From Albidovulum sp. (GTDB lineage: Bacteria; Pseudomonadota; Alphaproteobacteria; Rhodobacterales; Rhodobacteraceae): a DNA stretch of 64,000 nucleotides. Where the stretch lies: positions 62,001 through 126,000 of the forward strand of contig JALSJQ010000045.1 in NCBI GenBank assembly GCA_026989275.1, read 5' to 3'. The position numbers were made by a program, and so were the translations under genes. The notes beneath the pieces are model-generated. The model had not been told where the DNA came from. It did no database searches and saw only the letters and a list, made by a program, of their open reading frames with translations. This document shows positions 16,468 through 25,214 of the stretch, piece after piece (within the stretch, counting starts at the first letter, position 1; each line of letters begins with the position of its first letter).

Positions 16468-17760
16468 ATGGCGCTTGATGCCGAGGCCCGCAGCATCGAT
16501 TACCGGGCGGAGAAGAAGGATCTGTACGAGATCGGCGAGATTCCGCCGCTCGGCCATGTGCCCGAAAAGATGTATGCCTGGACCATCCGCCGGGAGCGCC
16601 ACGGCGAACCCGGGGACGCGATGCAGGTCGAGGTGGTCGATACCTGGAAGCTCGACAGCCACGACGTTCTCGTTCTCGTCCTCGCGGCCGGGGTGAACTA
16701 CAACGGCGTCTGGGCCGCGCTCGGCAAGCCGATCTCGGTGCTCGACGTGCACGGCCACCCCTATCACATCGCCGGTTCCGACGCGGCCGGCATCGTCTGG
16801 GCGGTGGGCGACAAGGTCAGGCGCTGGAAGGTCGGCGACGAGGTGGTGGTGCACTGCAACCAGGACGACGGCGACGACGAGGAGTGCAACGGCGGCGATC
16901 CGATGTTCTCCCCGTCGCAGCGGATCTGGGGCTACGAGACGCCGGACGGCTCCTTCGCCCAGTTCGCTCGCGTGCAGTCGCAGCAGCTGATGCCGCGTCC
17001 GCAGCATCTGACGTGGGAGGAAAGCGCCTGCTACACGCTGACGCTCGCCACCGCCTACCGGATGCTCTTCGGTCACCGGCCCCATACGCTGAAGCCGGGG
17101 CAGAACGTGCTGGTATGGGGCGCTTCGGGAGGGCTCGGGTCCTTCGCCATCCAGCTGGCCAACACCGCCGGGGCCAACGCCATCGGCATCATTTCCGACG
17201 AATCGAAGCGCGATTTCGTGCTGGGCCTCGGCGCGAAGGGGGTCATAAACCGCAAGGAGTTCGATTGCTGGGGGCAGATGCCCCGGGTCGGCACGCCGGA
17301 ATACAAGGCATGGTTCAACGAGGTGCGCCGCTTCGGCAAGGCGATCTGGGACATCACCGGCAAGGGGGTCAATGTCGATGTGGTGTTCGAGCATCCGGGC
17401 GAAGCGACCTTCCCGGTCTCGGTCTTCGTCGTCAAGCGCGGCGGCATGGTGGTGATCTGCGCCGGCACCACCGGTTACAATCTCACGCTCGACGCCCGCT
17501 ATCTGTGGATGCACCAGAAGCGGGTGCAGGGGTCGCATTTCGCCAATCTCAAGCAGGCCTCCGCAGCCAACAAGCTGGTGCTCGAGCGGCGCATCGATCC
17601 GTGCATGTCGGAAGTCTTCCCTTGGGCGCAGATCCCCGAGGCGCACATGAAGATGTATCGCAACGAGCACAAGCCGGGCAACATGGCGGTGCTGGTGCAG
17701 TCGCCCCGCACCGGGCTGAGGACCTTCGCCGACGTGCTGGAGGCCTCGGGGCAGATCTGA
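16468..17760 (+). CDS. ccrA: Crotonyl-CoA carboxylase/reductase
   Basis: Ccr reductively carboxylates crotonyl-CoA with NADPH and CO2 to (2S)-ethylmalonyl-CoA, the key step of the ethylmalonyl-CoA pathway. The 430-residue protein is a medium-chain dehydrogenase/reductase: AAGVNYNGVWA near residue 75 holds the conserved Asn of the CO2 pocket, RIWGYETPDGSFAQFARV near 155 holds the Tyr/Glu pair, VLVWGASGGLGSFAIQLA near 215 is the NADPH-binding loop, and MHQKRVQGSHFANL near 350 supplies the conserved His. Length is full. The ATG at 16468 lies after GGGAGAGACGCC. It encodes the step before the epimerase and Ecm; ecm lies divergently across two small genes. A strong terminator follows. Confidence 0.96.
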   Translation: MALDAEARSIDYRAEKKDLYEIGEIPPLGHVPEKMYAWTIRRERHGEPGDAMQVEVVDTWKLDSHDVLVLVLAAGVNYNGVWAALGKPISVLDVHGHPYHIAGSDAAGIVWAVGDKVRRWKVGDEVVVHCNQDDGDDEECNGGDPMFSPSQRIWGYETPDGSFAQFARVQSQQLMPRPQHLTWEESACYTLTLATAYRMLFGHRPHTLKPGQNVLVWGASGGLGSFAIQLANTAGANAIGIISDESKRDFVLGLGAKGVINRKEFDCWGQMPRVGTPEYKAWFNEVRRFGKAIWDITGKGVNVDVVFEHPGEATFPVSVFVVKRGGMVVICAGTTGYNLTLDARYLWMHQKRVQGSHFANLKQASAANKLVLERRIDPCMSEVFPWAQIPEAHMKMYRNEHKPGNMAVLVQSPRTGLRTFADVLEASGQI

Positions 17761-17878
17761 GCGCCCCGGCCGGATGAGGTTTGCGTCTCGACAGTCTGAA
17801 ACGGCGGCATGTTTCCTGCGTCAGGCCGGGAACGGCCGCCGTTGACCGCAGCAAGGTCGGCATGAAGAAGGCCGGAGG

Positions 17879-17901
17879 AAGGGCCCTTCGAGGGCCCTTT
17901 T
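17879..17901 (+). terminator. Intrinsic terminator after ccrA
   Basis: AAGGGCCC and GGGCCCTT form an 8-bp stem around TTCGA, followed by TTTT. It lies 119 bp beyond the ccrA stop. Confidence 0.8.
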
Positions 17902-17923
17902 CGTGTTCTGCTTCAACTTCGGC

Positions 17924-18967
17924 TCATCTGGAGCTGTTTTCGCTGCCCTTTTCGCTCCTGCCGAGCATCCAGCGCCCCTTCGGGTGATGGGCGGTGAAGG
18001 CGAAGGCGAACATCTCGTCGTGCCGGAGCGGCCGGCCCGTGGCGGCATCCGTCACCTCGACCCAGCCGATTTCGCGCCCCTTCGTGATGTCACGGCTGTC
18101 GAGCGGCGAGCCCATGCCCTCGTGCCAGACGAGCCGCACCCCCTCCTCGACGATCGCGCCCTCCCGGCGCAGACGCGCGAGCGGCCAGGCCCGCTCTCCC
18201 ACCGCCACCACCCGCGCAAGGGCGGGGATGCCGTGGGGCGGTGCATCGCCGCGATAGAGATAGGGCCAGTTGAAGCTGTCGTAGCGCGTGTAGGGGTTGC
18301 GGCCATAGCCGATCTTGCGGGCGGGTTTCTTCATCACCTCGGCCCCGGCGCGCCGCCGGAAGGCGCCCCAGCTCTCGGTGAAGGAGAGGACCGGCGCGAG
18401 CCGCTTGCCGGCAAGGGTGCCGAGAATCGCCCGGCCGTCGGCCTGTTGCCACCAGCTCTCGGTTTCGCGGTCATACATGACGAGATTGGCCTTGCGCAGC
18501 CGGCCGGTGACGCCGAAGGTCAACGCTCTGCCATCCACCCGCCGGTCCCAGCCGAGGCCGGTATTGCACAGCGGACACCAGCTGGCGAGGACGGGCACGG
18601 CGCCGATGCGGTCGTTGATGATCTCGTGCCACATCAGATAGCGGAATGGGTAGGCCCGCGGCGGCGCCCCGTCGATGAGGATGACGAGGACGGGTTCGCG
18701 ATCGTCAAGGCCGCTTTCCTCCGCGGCCGGGATCGCCTCGGCGGAGTCGAGCGCCGGGATGCCGTCGCGCGGTGGTCCGCCATCGCCGATTTCCTCGATT
18801 GGCACCACCCGCTTCGTGAAATCGGTCCGGGGGAATTCGCGCTGCCAGTATTTCACCTGGTCCTTGACGAAGAACTGCGCGCCCGCCGCTCCGGGCAGGG
18901 CGAAGGGGGCAAGGGCGGCCACGGACAGGGTGGCGAGAAGCTGGCGGCGGCTGGGGCTGATCCGCAT
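17924..18967 (-). CDS. DUF3179 family exported protein
   Basis: The 347-residue product begins with a signal resembling a Tat signal (SRRQLLATLSVAALAPFALPGAAGA), so it probably reaches the periplasm folded. The mature part is DUF3179: the hallmark VLASWCPLCNTGLGWDRRVDG near residue 150 carries two conserved Cys, and VMYDRETESWWQQADGRAI near 180 follows. The function of the family is unknown; a cysteine pair and Tat export hint at a cofactor or metal. The ATG at 18967 follows AAGGGACG and places the twin-Arg motif at the N-terminus. It is convergent with ccrA and separated from it by that gene's terminator. Confidence 0.85.
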   Translation of the reverse strand: MRISPSRRQLLATLSVAALAPFALPGAAGAQFFVKDQVKYWQREFPRTDFTKRVVPIEEIGDGGPPRDGIPALDSAEAIPAAEESGLDDREPVLVILIDGAPPRAYPFRYLMWHEIINDRIGAVPVLASWCPLCNTGLGWDRRVDGRALTFGVTGRLRKANLVMYDRETESWWQQADGRAILGTLAGKRLAPVLSFTESWGAFRRRAGAEVMKKPARKIGYGRNPYTRYDSFNWPYLYRGDAPPHGIPALARVVAVGERAWPLARLRREGAIVEEGVRLVWHEGMGSPLDSRDITKGREIGWVEVTDAATGRPLRHDEMFAFAFTAHHPKGRWMLGRSEKGSENSSR

Positions 18968-19138
18968 CGGGCGTCCCTTCGTGCTGGTTGCTGACAGGCG
19001 ACTACGGCCGGCGGAAGCGCCGGCGGGCCGTTCCGGCCTCCATCCTGCACCCGTGCGGAAACAAGGCAAGGGGGCTCACGCGATCCTGAACTGCGACAGA
19101 TGGCCCGCGGCGGCCCCGAGCGCGGGCCGCCCCGTTCC

Positions 19139-19690
19139 CTACCGTCCGGCAAGGTCGGCGGCCACGCGCACCCGCTTCATCACGTCGGGCGCGGCCGGCG
19201 GCTGGCCGCGGGCGATGCCGTCCACCACGTCCATCCCCGCGATCACCCGGCCGAAGACGGTATATTGCCCGTCGAGATGGGGCGCCGGGGCGAACATGAT
19301 GAAGAATTGCGAATTGGCCGAATTCGGGTCCATCGCCCGGGCCATGCCGACCGTGCCGCGCTCGAAGGGCAGGCCGGAGAATTCGGCCTCGAGATCGGGC
19401 CGTTCCGAACCGCCGGTTCCGGCCATGGGCGAGAGCCGCCCTCCTTCGAGCCGGCCATGCCGCACGTCGCCGGTCTGGGCCATGAAGCCCTCGATCACCC
19501 GGTGGAAGGCGACCCCGTCATAGGCGCCTTCGCGCGTCAGCGCCTTGATCTGCGCCACATGCCGCGGGGCGATCTCGGGCAGGAGGCGGATGAGAATGAC
19601 ACCGCCCTTCGCGAGCTCGATGACGAGCACGTTTTCGGGATCCTCGATGCCTTCGAGGCGGGCGGCGATGTCGGTCGCGGTCTCGCTCAT
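19139..19690 (-). CDS. ppiB: Peptidyl-prolyl cis-trans isomerase, cyclophilin type
   Basis: The enzyme speeds proline isomerisation in protein folding. The 183-residue protein has no signal peptide, so it is cytoplasmic. Catalytic cyclophilin marks are FHRVIEGFMAQTGD near residue 62 (Arg, Phe, Met, Gln), GMARAMDPNSANSQFFI near 113, and LDGQYTVFGRVIAGMDVVD near 140, where a Tyr replaces the Trp/Leu found in many cyclophilins. It follows coaD on the same strand with a 72-bp gap, a pairing seen in many alphaproteobacteria. GGAAAGGAAAC stands before the ATG. Confidence 0.93.
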   Translation of the reverse strand: MSETATDIAARLEGIEDPENVLVIELAKGGVILIRLLPEIAPRHVAQIKALTREGAYDGVAFHRVIEGFMAQTGDVRHGRLEGGRLSPMAGTGGSERPDLEAEFSGLPFERGTVGMARAMDPNSANSQFFIMFAPAPHLDGQYTVFGRVIAGMDVVDGIARGQPPAAPDVMKRVRVAADLAGR

Positions 19691-19762
19691 GGCGCTGTTT
19701 CCTTTCCACTCTTTCGGTCGTTCCCGCCAGATAGGGTTGCCGGGACCGAAAGGGAAGGTGCC

Positions 19763-20275
19763 TCAGCCGGAGAATTTCGCCTTCAGCGCCGCGGCGACCG
19801 GTTCGGGGACGAACCGGCCGACATCGCCGCCAAGACGTGCGATCTCCTTCACGAGTCGCGAGGCGATGGCCTGATACTGGGCGTCGGCCATGAGGAAGAC
19901 GGTCTCGATTCGGGGGTCGAGCGCCCGGTTCATGCCCACCATCTGGAACTCGTATTCGAAATCCGACACCGCCCGCAGGCCGCGGATGATGACATCGGCG
20001 CCGACATCATGGGCGCATTCGATCAGGAGGTTCTCGAAGGGATGCACGTCGATGGTGGTGCCGGTCGCGGTGCAGAGCGGGGCGGTGACCTCGCGGATCA
20101 TCGCCACGCGCTCCTCGAGGGTGAAGAGCGGGCCCTTGTCGCGGTTGATGGCGACCCCGATCACCAGCCGGTCGAACAGGTTGCAGGCGCGGCGAAAGAT
20201 GTCGAGATGGCCGAGGGTGACCGGGTCGAAGGTGCCGGGGTAGAGGGCGATGCGCGGTTTGCGGGGCGCGGTCAT
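19763..20275 (-). CDS. coaD: Phosphopantetheine adenylyltransferase
   Basis: CoaD transfers AMP from ATP to 4'-phosphopantetheine, the penultimate step to coenzyme A. The 170-residue length is standard. The nucleotidyltransferase motif is complete in YPGTFDPVTLGHLDIFRRA near residue 10-28 (T/HxGH). Further marks are IIRGLRAVSDFEYEFQM near 90, which binds substrate, and the AIASRLVKEIARLGGDV block near 130 (ISSTxVRE-like). GGGAGAC precedes the ATG at 20275; a frame running upstream is rejected because a perfect palindrome and an operator-like motif occupy it. It heads a coaD-ppiB unit. Confidence 0.96.
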   Translation of the reverse strand: MTAPRKPRIALYPGTFDPVTLGHLDIFRRACNLFDRLVIGVAINRDKGPLFTLEERVAMIREVTAPLCTATGTTIDVHPFENLLIECAHDVGADVIIRGLRAVSDFEYEFQMVGMNRALDPRIETVFLMADAQYQAIASRLVKEIARLGGDVGRFVPEPVAAALKAKFSG

Positions 20276-20292
20276 GGCTGTCTCCCTGGATG

Positions 20293-20314
20293 GGCCCGTG
20301 CCCGGGCACGGGCC
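20293..20314. repeat. Perfect 22-bp palindrome upstream of coaD
   Basis: Two 11-bp arms (GGCCCGTGCCC and its complement) meet without spacer, ending 18 bp before the coaD ATG and just before its ribosome site. As RNA it could form a hairpin next to the start; as DNA it could be an operator. Confidence 0.6.
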
Positions 20315-20367
20315 GGCATGGCGCGGTCTCGCCGCACGCTGCCCCGAAGATGCGGCGAATGCAAGAT

Positions 20368-20385
20368 CTTTCTGCATTGCGGCAT
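20368..20385 (+). promoter_or_regulatory. Shared CTTnCTGCAATGCnGC motif, coaD/tRNA-Leu copy
   Basis: CTTTCTGCATTGCGGCAT matches the ccrA copy in 16 of 18 positions. It lies in the spacer between divergent coaD and tRNA-Leu. AATGCA (20358-20363) and TGCATT (20373-20378) also form an inverted repeat across it. Confidence 0.35.
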
Positions 20386-20479
20386 GACCCGTCGGTGTGC
20401 CGCGGCCGTGCTCATGGGCACGCATGGGAGAAGAAGCGGGGCAGGGGGGAGGGAGCGGTGCGGGAGAGGCTTGCGGACC

Positions 20480-20507
20480 TTGACCCGGCGCGTGCGGCTG
20501 CTAGATC
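20480..20507 (+). promoter_or_regulatory. Promoter of tRNA-Leu
   Basis: TTGACC and TAGATC are 16 bp apart, with the -10 box ending 17 bp before the tRNA. A G-rich stretch lies between, as at stringently controlled stable-RNA promoters. Confidence 0.6.
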
Positions 20508-20524
20508 GGGGGCGGTTCTGGCAT

Positions 20525-20609
20525 GCGGGTGTGGCGGAACTGGCAGACGCAGCAGGTTTAGGTCCTGCCGCCGCAAGGCGTGGGGGTTCGAGTCCCTCCA
20601 CCCGCACCA
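20525..20609 (+). tRNA. tRNA-Leu(UAG)
   Basis: The 85-nt gene folds as a class II tRNA. The 7-bp acceptor pairs GCGGGTG with CACCCGC, followed by A and an encoded CCA. The anticodon loop is TTTAGGT between GCAGG and CCTGC, giving UAG, which reads CUN leucine codons. A long variable arm and GGTTCGAGTCC of the T arm are present. It is transcribed toward tig. Confidence 0.97.
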
Positions 20610-20767
20610 CACCGCCCCGCCACCCGTCACCTCGCCACGCAGCACCAGCACGGGACGATGGCCGTGCCGGCGCTTCCTCCACCGTCCGCCGCGCCGGGCC
20701 TATCCGCCGTCGCCGTGCCGTCCGGCGTTTCCGCCGGTCGCGATCCGCCCCATGCGCCGCTTTGCCC

Positions 20768-20796
20768 TTGCACAGCCCTGCCGCCCTCAATAGAAG
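20768..20796 (+). promoter_or_regulatory. Candidate tig promoter
   Basis: TTGCAC and TAGAAG are separated by 17 bp, placing transcription start about 60 nt before the tig ATG. Confidence 0.5.
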
Positions 20797-20862
20797 GGCC
20801 CGTGATTTTTCCACTCCGCCGGGGGTGGACGGCTCCCATATTTGCGAACGAAGGACGACGGC

Positions 20863-22188
20863 ATGCAGGTCAGCGAAACCCTCAATGACGGCCTCAGGCG
20901 CGCTTACGAGATCGCCATTCCCGCCAGCGAGCTCGATGCGAAGGTTGAGGACAAGCTCAAGGAGATCCAGCCCAGGGTGCAGATGAAGGGCTTTCGCAAG
21001 GGCAGGGTGCCTCTTGCTCTGCTCAAGCGGCAGTATGGCCGCGAGGTGCTGGGCGAGACGCTTCAGGAGACCATCGACGCGGCGGTGAAGAAGCTCCTCG
21101 CCGACAACGATCATCGCCCCGTTGGCCGTCCCGACGTGCGGATGAAGGACGAGGACTGGGAGCCGGGCCGGGATGTGGTGCTGGTGGTCGAATACGAGCT
21201 GATGCCCGAGATGCCCGAGGTCGATCTCGGCAAGATCGCCGTCCGGCGGCCGGTGGTCGAGGTGGCCGAAAGGGATGTCGAGGAAGCCCTCGAGAAGCTG
21301 GCTGCCGAGGCCAGGGTGTTCGAGGAGAAGGACGGGCCGGCCGAGGAGGGCGACCAGGTCGTGATCGACTTCGTCGGCAAGCGTGACGGCGAGCCTTTCG
21401 AGGGTGGCGCCGCCACCAATTATCCGCTCGAGATCGGCTCGGGCCAGTTCATCCCCGGTTTCGAGGAACAGCTGATCGGTGCCCGGGCCGGCGAGAGCCG
21501 CGAGGTGAAGGTGACCTTCCCCGAGGATTACGGTGCCGAGCACCTTGCCAGCAAGGAGGTGGTGTTCGACGTCACCGTCAAGGAGGTGAAGAAGCCGGCC
21601 GAGGCCAGGGTCGATGACGCGCTCGCCAGGCAGTTCGGCATGGAAAGCCTCGATCAGCTCAAGGAGAAGATTCGCGAGCAGATGGCCGAGGACCTGGCCG
21701 GCGGCGCGCGTGCCGTCGTCAAGCGCCGGCTTCTCGATGCGCTCAACGAGGCGGTGACCTTCGATCTGCCGCCCTCGCTGGTCGAGACCGAGGCGAAGGA
21801 AATCGCCCATCAGCTGTGGCACGAGGAGCACCCCGACCATCAGGGCCACGATCACCCCGAGATCGAGGTGACCGACGAGCACCGCAAGCTTGCCGAGCGG
21901 CGCGTCAAGCTCGGCCTGTTCCTCGCCCATCTCGGCGAGAAGGCCGGGATCGAGGTCACCGAGGAGGAGATGCGCAACGCGATCCTGGCCGAAGCCCGTC
22001 GCTATCCGGGCCAGGAGGCGCAGTTCCTGCAGTTCGTCCAGCAGAACCCGCAGATGCAGCAGCAGCTGCGCGCCCCGATCTTCGAGGACAAGGTGGTGGA
22101 CTACGTCCTCGAGCTGGCCGATGTCGAGGACGAGCCGATGGATCGCGAAGGGCTGCAGAAGGTCATCGACGAGATGGAGAACGAGTGA
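20863..22188 (+). CDS. tig: Trigger factor
   Basis: Trigger factor binds the ribosome at the exit tunnel and shields nascent chains. The 441-residue protein has the three expected parts: an N-terminal ribosome-binding domain with the signature GFRKGRVPLALLKRQYG near residue 43-59, a central FKBP-like isomerase domain near 150-240 (EEGDQVVIDFVGKRDGEPFEGG), and a helical C-terminal chaperone domain rich in Glu/Gln. A His-rich turn (HEEHPDHQGHDHPE) near 320 is unusual and could bind metal. AAGGACGACGGC precedes the ATG at 20863. It is followed by a terminator-like hairpin, then clpP and clpX, the usual proteostasis order. Confidence 0.97.
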   Translation: MQVSETLNDGLRRAYEIAIPASELDAKVEDKLKEIQPRVQMKGFRKGRVPLALLKRQYGREVLGETLQETIDAAVKKLLADNDHRPVGRPDVRMKDEDWEPGRDVVLVVEYELMPEMPEVDLGKIAVRRPVVEVAERDVEEALEKLAAEARVFEEKDGPAEEGDQVVIDFVGKRDGEPFEGGAATNYPLEIGSGQFIPGFEEQLIGARAGESREVKVTFPEDYGAEHLASKEVVFDVTVKEVKKPAEARVDDALARQFGMESLDQLKEKIREQMAEDLAGGARAVVKRRLLDALNEAVTFDLPPSLVETEAKEIAHQLWHEEHPDHQGHDHPEIEVTDEHRKLAERRVKLGLFLAHLGEKAGIEVTEEEMRNAILAEARRYPGQEAQFLQFVQQNPQMQQQLRAPIFEDKVVDYVLELADVEDEPMDREGLQKVIDEMENE

Positions 22189-22247
22189 GCCGCCGTCCGG
22201 CGCGGCCCGTTCGGGTGCAGGATGCGCCGGGACGGTCGAACGGGTGA

Positions 22248-22281
22248 GGGGGTCGCCTGCGTGCGGGCGACCCCCTTGCTT
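22248..22281 (+). terminator. Terminator between tig and clpP
   Basis: A 10-bp stem (GGGGGTCGCC with GGCGACCCCC) closes an 8-nt loop and is followed by TTGCTT, 60 bp beyond the tig stop. Confidence 0.7.
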
Positions 22282-22395
22282 CATGCGGATATGCGGGCCG
22301 GCCGGTGCCGCGGGCGGCGGTGCGGATGGCGCAGAGCGTTTCTTCCGCGGCGGCCGGCCCCTCTCGCGGGAAGCGGCCGCACCCTGCCGCGCCAC

Positions 22396-22426
22396 CTTGA
22401 AACCCCGGCGCGGCGCGGAGTAGGAG
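22396..22426 (+). promoter_or_regulatory. Possible heat-shock-like promoter of clpP
   Basis: CTTGAAA, close to the -35 element used by alphaproteobacterial RpoH, lies about 75 bp before the clpP start. The -10 region is GC-rich and does not match well, so this is tentative. Confidence 0.25.
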
Positions 22427-22474
22427 GGGAGCGAGGCAACAGGCGGCAAGGGCCGCGCAACAGTCAGGTGCGTG

Positions 22475-23101
22475 ATGAAGGATCCGATCGACGTTTACAT
22501 GAACACCCTCGTGCCGATGGTGGTCGAGCAGACCTCCCGCGGCGAAAGGGCCTACGACATCTTCTCCCGCCTCCTCAAGGAACGCATCATCTTCGTATCC
22601 GGCCCGGTGCACGACGCGATGGCGACGCTGATCGTCGCCCAGCTCCTGTTCCTCGAGGCGGAGAACCCGGACAAGGAGATCTCGATGTACATCAACAGCC
22701 CCGGCGGCGTGGTGACATCGGGGCTCGCGATCTACGACACCATGCAATACATCCGCCCCAAGGTCTCGACGCTGGTCGTGGGGCAGGCGGCTTCGATGGG
22801 CTCGCTCCTCCTGGCGGCGGGCGAGCCGGGGATGCGCTATGCGCTGCCCAATTCCCGCATCATGGTCCACCAGCCTTCGGGCGGCTTTCAGGGGCAGGCG
22901 ACCGACATCGCCCTGCATGCCGAGGAGATCCTCAAGCTCAAGGACCGGCTCAACCGGATCTACGTCAGGCATACCGGCCAGCCGCTCAAGAAGGTGGAAC
23001 AGGCGCTCGAGCGCGACAACTTCATGGATCCCGAACAGGCCCGGGAATTCGGCCTGATCGACGAGATCGTCGAGGCCCGCGGCAAATCCTCGGGCGGGTG
23101 A
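22475..23101 (+). CDS. clpP: ATP-dependent Clp protease proteolytic subunit
   Basis: ClpP is the self-compartmentalised serine protease that degrades proteins fed by ClpX or ClpA. The 208-residue product has the full triad at Ser107 (GQAASMGS), His132 ([10 protein letters not shown]) and Asp181 (ERDNFMD), spaced exactly as in Escherichia coli ClpP, and the oligomerisation signature [18 protein letters not shown] near 74-90. The ATG at 22475 is preferred to the GTG directly before it because AGGTG fits its spacing; both give nearly the same protein. clpX follows after 274 bp, far enough that it may have its own promoter. Confidence 0.97.
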   Translation: MKDPIDVYMNTLVPMVVEQTSRGERAYDIFSRLLKERIIFVSGPVHDAMATLIVAQLLFLEAENPDKEISMYINSPGGVVTSGLAIYDTMQYIRPKVSTLVVGQAASMGSLLLAAGEPGMRYALPNSRIMVHQPSGGFQGQATDIALHAEEILKLKDRLNRIYVRHTGQPLKKVEQALERDNFMDPEQAREFGLIDEIVEARGKSSGG

Positions 23102-23375
23102 GCCGGGCATGAAGGCGGCAGCGGACAGGCCGGCCGGGCGCCCCCTCGCGGTCGCCCGGATGCCGCGAAAGGCACGCATTTCCGACATTGTGCCTCCCCG
23201 ATTTCTGTCCTACCTTGTGGCCGTGAGGATCGACCGGCCCCGCGGCCTTGCGGCATGCAGGCGAACCGAAGCGAGCGGTGGGCGAGGCAGGCGCAGGCGG
23301 TGCGGCCCGGGAAGGGGCCGCCTTCTCCGGGGGGCGGAGCCGGGCGGGTCGAGACAGAAAAGGCGAGGTTGAGGC

Positions 23376-24641
23376 ATGTCCAAGTCGAAGGGTGACAGCA
23401 AGAACACGCTCTACTGCTCCTTCTGCGGCAAGAGTCAGCACGAGGTGCGCAAGCTCATTGCCGGGCCGACCGTGTTCATCTGCGACGAATGCGTCGAGCT
23501 GTGCATGGACATCATCCGCGAGGAAACCAAGTCTTCCGAGCTCAAGTCGGGGGAAGGGGTGCCGACGCCCGAGGAGATCAAGCGGGTGCTCGACGAATAC
23601 GTCATCGGCCAGGAACATGCCAAGCGGGTGCTCGCCGTTGCCGTCCACAACCACTACAAGCGGCTCGAGCATTCGGGCAAGACCGGCGACGATGTCGAGC
23701 TCGCCAAGTCGAACATCCTGCTCATCGGCCCGACCGGCTGCGGCAAGACCCTTCTCGCCCAGACCCTCGCCCGCATCCTCGACGTGCCCTTCACCATGGC
23801 CGACGCCACCACGCTGACCGAGGCCGGCTATGTCGGTGAGGATGTCGAGAACATCATCCTCAAGCTCCTGCAGGCCGCCGAATACAATGTCGAGCAGGCC
23901 CAGCGCGGCATCGTCTATATCGACGAGGTGGACAAGATCACCCGCAAGTCGGAGAACCCCTCGATCACCCGCGACGTGTCGGGCGAAGGGGTGCAGCAGG
24001 CGCTCCTGAAGATCATGGAAGGCACGGTGGCCTCGGTGCCGCCCCAGGGGGGGCGCAAGCACCCCCAGCAGGAATTCCTCCAGGTCGATACCACCAACAT
24101 CCTGTTCATCTGCGGCGGTGCCTTCGCCGGTCTCGAGAAGATCATCGCCCAGCGGCAGAAGGGATCTGCCATGGGCTTCGGTGCCGACGTCAAGGCCGAG
24201 AAGGACCAGACCACCGGCGAGCTTCTCGAGAAGCTCGAGCCGGAGGATCTCCTGAAATTCGGCCTCATTCCCGAATTCGTCGGCCGTCTGCCGGTGATCG
24301 CCACGCTGCACGATCTCGACGAGGATGCCCTCGTGCGGATTCTCACCGAGCCGAAGAACGCCCTCGTCAAGCAGTATCAGAAACTGTTCGAGCTCGAGAA
24401 CGTGAAGCTCACCTTCACCCCCGAAGCCCTGCGGGCCATCGCCCGCAAGGCCATCGCCCGCAAGACCGGCGCACGCGGGCTGCGCTCGATCCTCGAGGAC
24501 ATCCTGCTCGACACCATGTTCGAGCTGCCCTCGATGGAGGGGGTCGAGGAAGTGGTGGTCAACGAGGAGGCGGTGGAGAAACAGGCCAAGCCGCTCCTGA
24601 TCTACAGCGAGAGCAAGGAGGAGCCGGCAACCGCCTCCTGA
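23376..24641 (+). CDS. clpX: Clp protease ATP-binding subunit ClpX
   Basis: ClpX unfolds tagged substrates and threads them into ClpP. The 421-residue protein has an N-terminal zinc-binding domain with Cys14, Cys17, Cys36 and Cys39, then one AAA+ module: Walker A GPTGCGKT at about 118-125, Walker [11 protein letters not shown] near 183, pore loop GYVGEDVE near 151, the LLKIMEGT stretch, the IGF-type ClpP-contact loop here read in [10 protein letters not shown], and the sensor 2 GARGLRSI near 368. GAGGTTGAGG precedes the ATG. In many alphaproteobacteria lon follows clpX; here the next gene is NDUFA12. Confidence 0.98.
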   Translation: MSKSKGDSKNTLYCSFCGKSQHEVRKLIAGPTVFICDECVELCMDIIREETKSSELKSGEGVPTPEEIKRVLDEYVIGQEHAKRVLAVAVHNHYKRLEHSGKTGDDVELAKSNILLIGPTGCGKTLLAQTLARILDVPFTMADATTLTEAGYVGEDVENIILKLLQAAEYNVEQAQRGIVYIDEVDKITRKSENPSITRDVSGEGVQQALLKIMEGTVASVPPQGGRKHPQQEFLQVDTTNILFICGGAFAGLEKIIAQRQKGSAMGFGADVKAEKDQTTGELLEKLEPEDLLKFGLIPEFVGRLPVIATLHDLDEDALVRILTEPKNALVKQYQKLFELENVKLTFTPEALRAIARKAIARKTGARGLRSILEDILLDTMFELPSMEGVEEVVVNEEAVEKQAKPLLIYSESKEEPATAS

Positions 24642-24836
24642 GCCGGCACCGCCGGGCGGAACCCCGGGCGGATGCGGAGATGCAGGGATCGGGGCCATGT
24701 GTCGCGCCCGTCTTCCGTCTCTGGACCTTGCCCGCGCTTTGCGGCAAAAGAACGCGGGCGCCCCGGCAGACGACACGGGAAAGGACGGGGGAAGGACGAG
24801 GAAGGAAGGACGCAGGGTGAGGCGAGGACAGGGACG

Positions 24837-25214
24837 ATGCGGAAACTCCTCAAGCTGATCTTCATCTGGTGGGACACGGCCACGCTCGGAACCTTGCTCT
24901 TCACCCGCCGCAAGGGGGTGCTCGTCGGCGAGGACGAGCAGGGCAACCGCTACTATCGCGACCGCGAGGACCGGCGCCGCTGGGTGATCTACAACGGCGA
25001 GACGGAAGCCTCGCGCGTGCCGCCCGAATGGCATGGCTGGCTGCATCACAGCTGGGACCGGCCGCCGACCGAGGCGCCGTTGCGCCATCCGGCCTGGGAA
25101 AAACCGCATCTGCCGAACCTGACCGGCACGGCCGACACCCATGTGCCGGCGGGCTCGCTCTTCCGGATCCGGCCGAAGGAATATCGCGACTACGAGGCCT
25201 GGCAGCCCGAGTGA
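24837..25214 (+). CDS. NDUFA12 family NADH:ubiquinone oxidoreductase accessory subunit
   Basis: NDUFA12 is a small supernumerary subunit of respiratory complex I shared by mitochondria and alphaproteobacteria, bound at the peripheral arm. The 125-residue protein contains the family blocks [18 protein letters not shown] near the N-terminus, [36 protein letters not shown] in the middle, and the [10 protein letters not shown] and YEAWQP segments near the end. No other nuo gene is in the window, as is usual for this gene. The ATG at 24837 matches the family N-terminus; AGGGAC is a weak ribosome site. Confidence 0.94.
   Translation: MRKLLKLIFIWWDTATLGTLLFTRRKGVLVGEDEQGNRYYRDREDRRRWVIYNGETEASRVPPEWHGWLHHSWDRPPTEAPLRHPAWEKPHLPNLTGTADTHVPAGSLFRIRPKEYRDYEAWQPE

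Noticed and set aside
20272-22449. 725-codon reverse-strand open frame opposite tig
   Set aside because: Shadow of trigger factor; its translation has repetitive hydrophobic/His patterns typical of antisense GC-rich frames and it also covers the tRNA.
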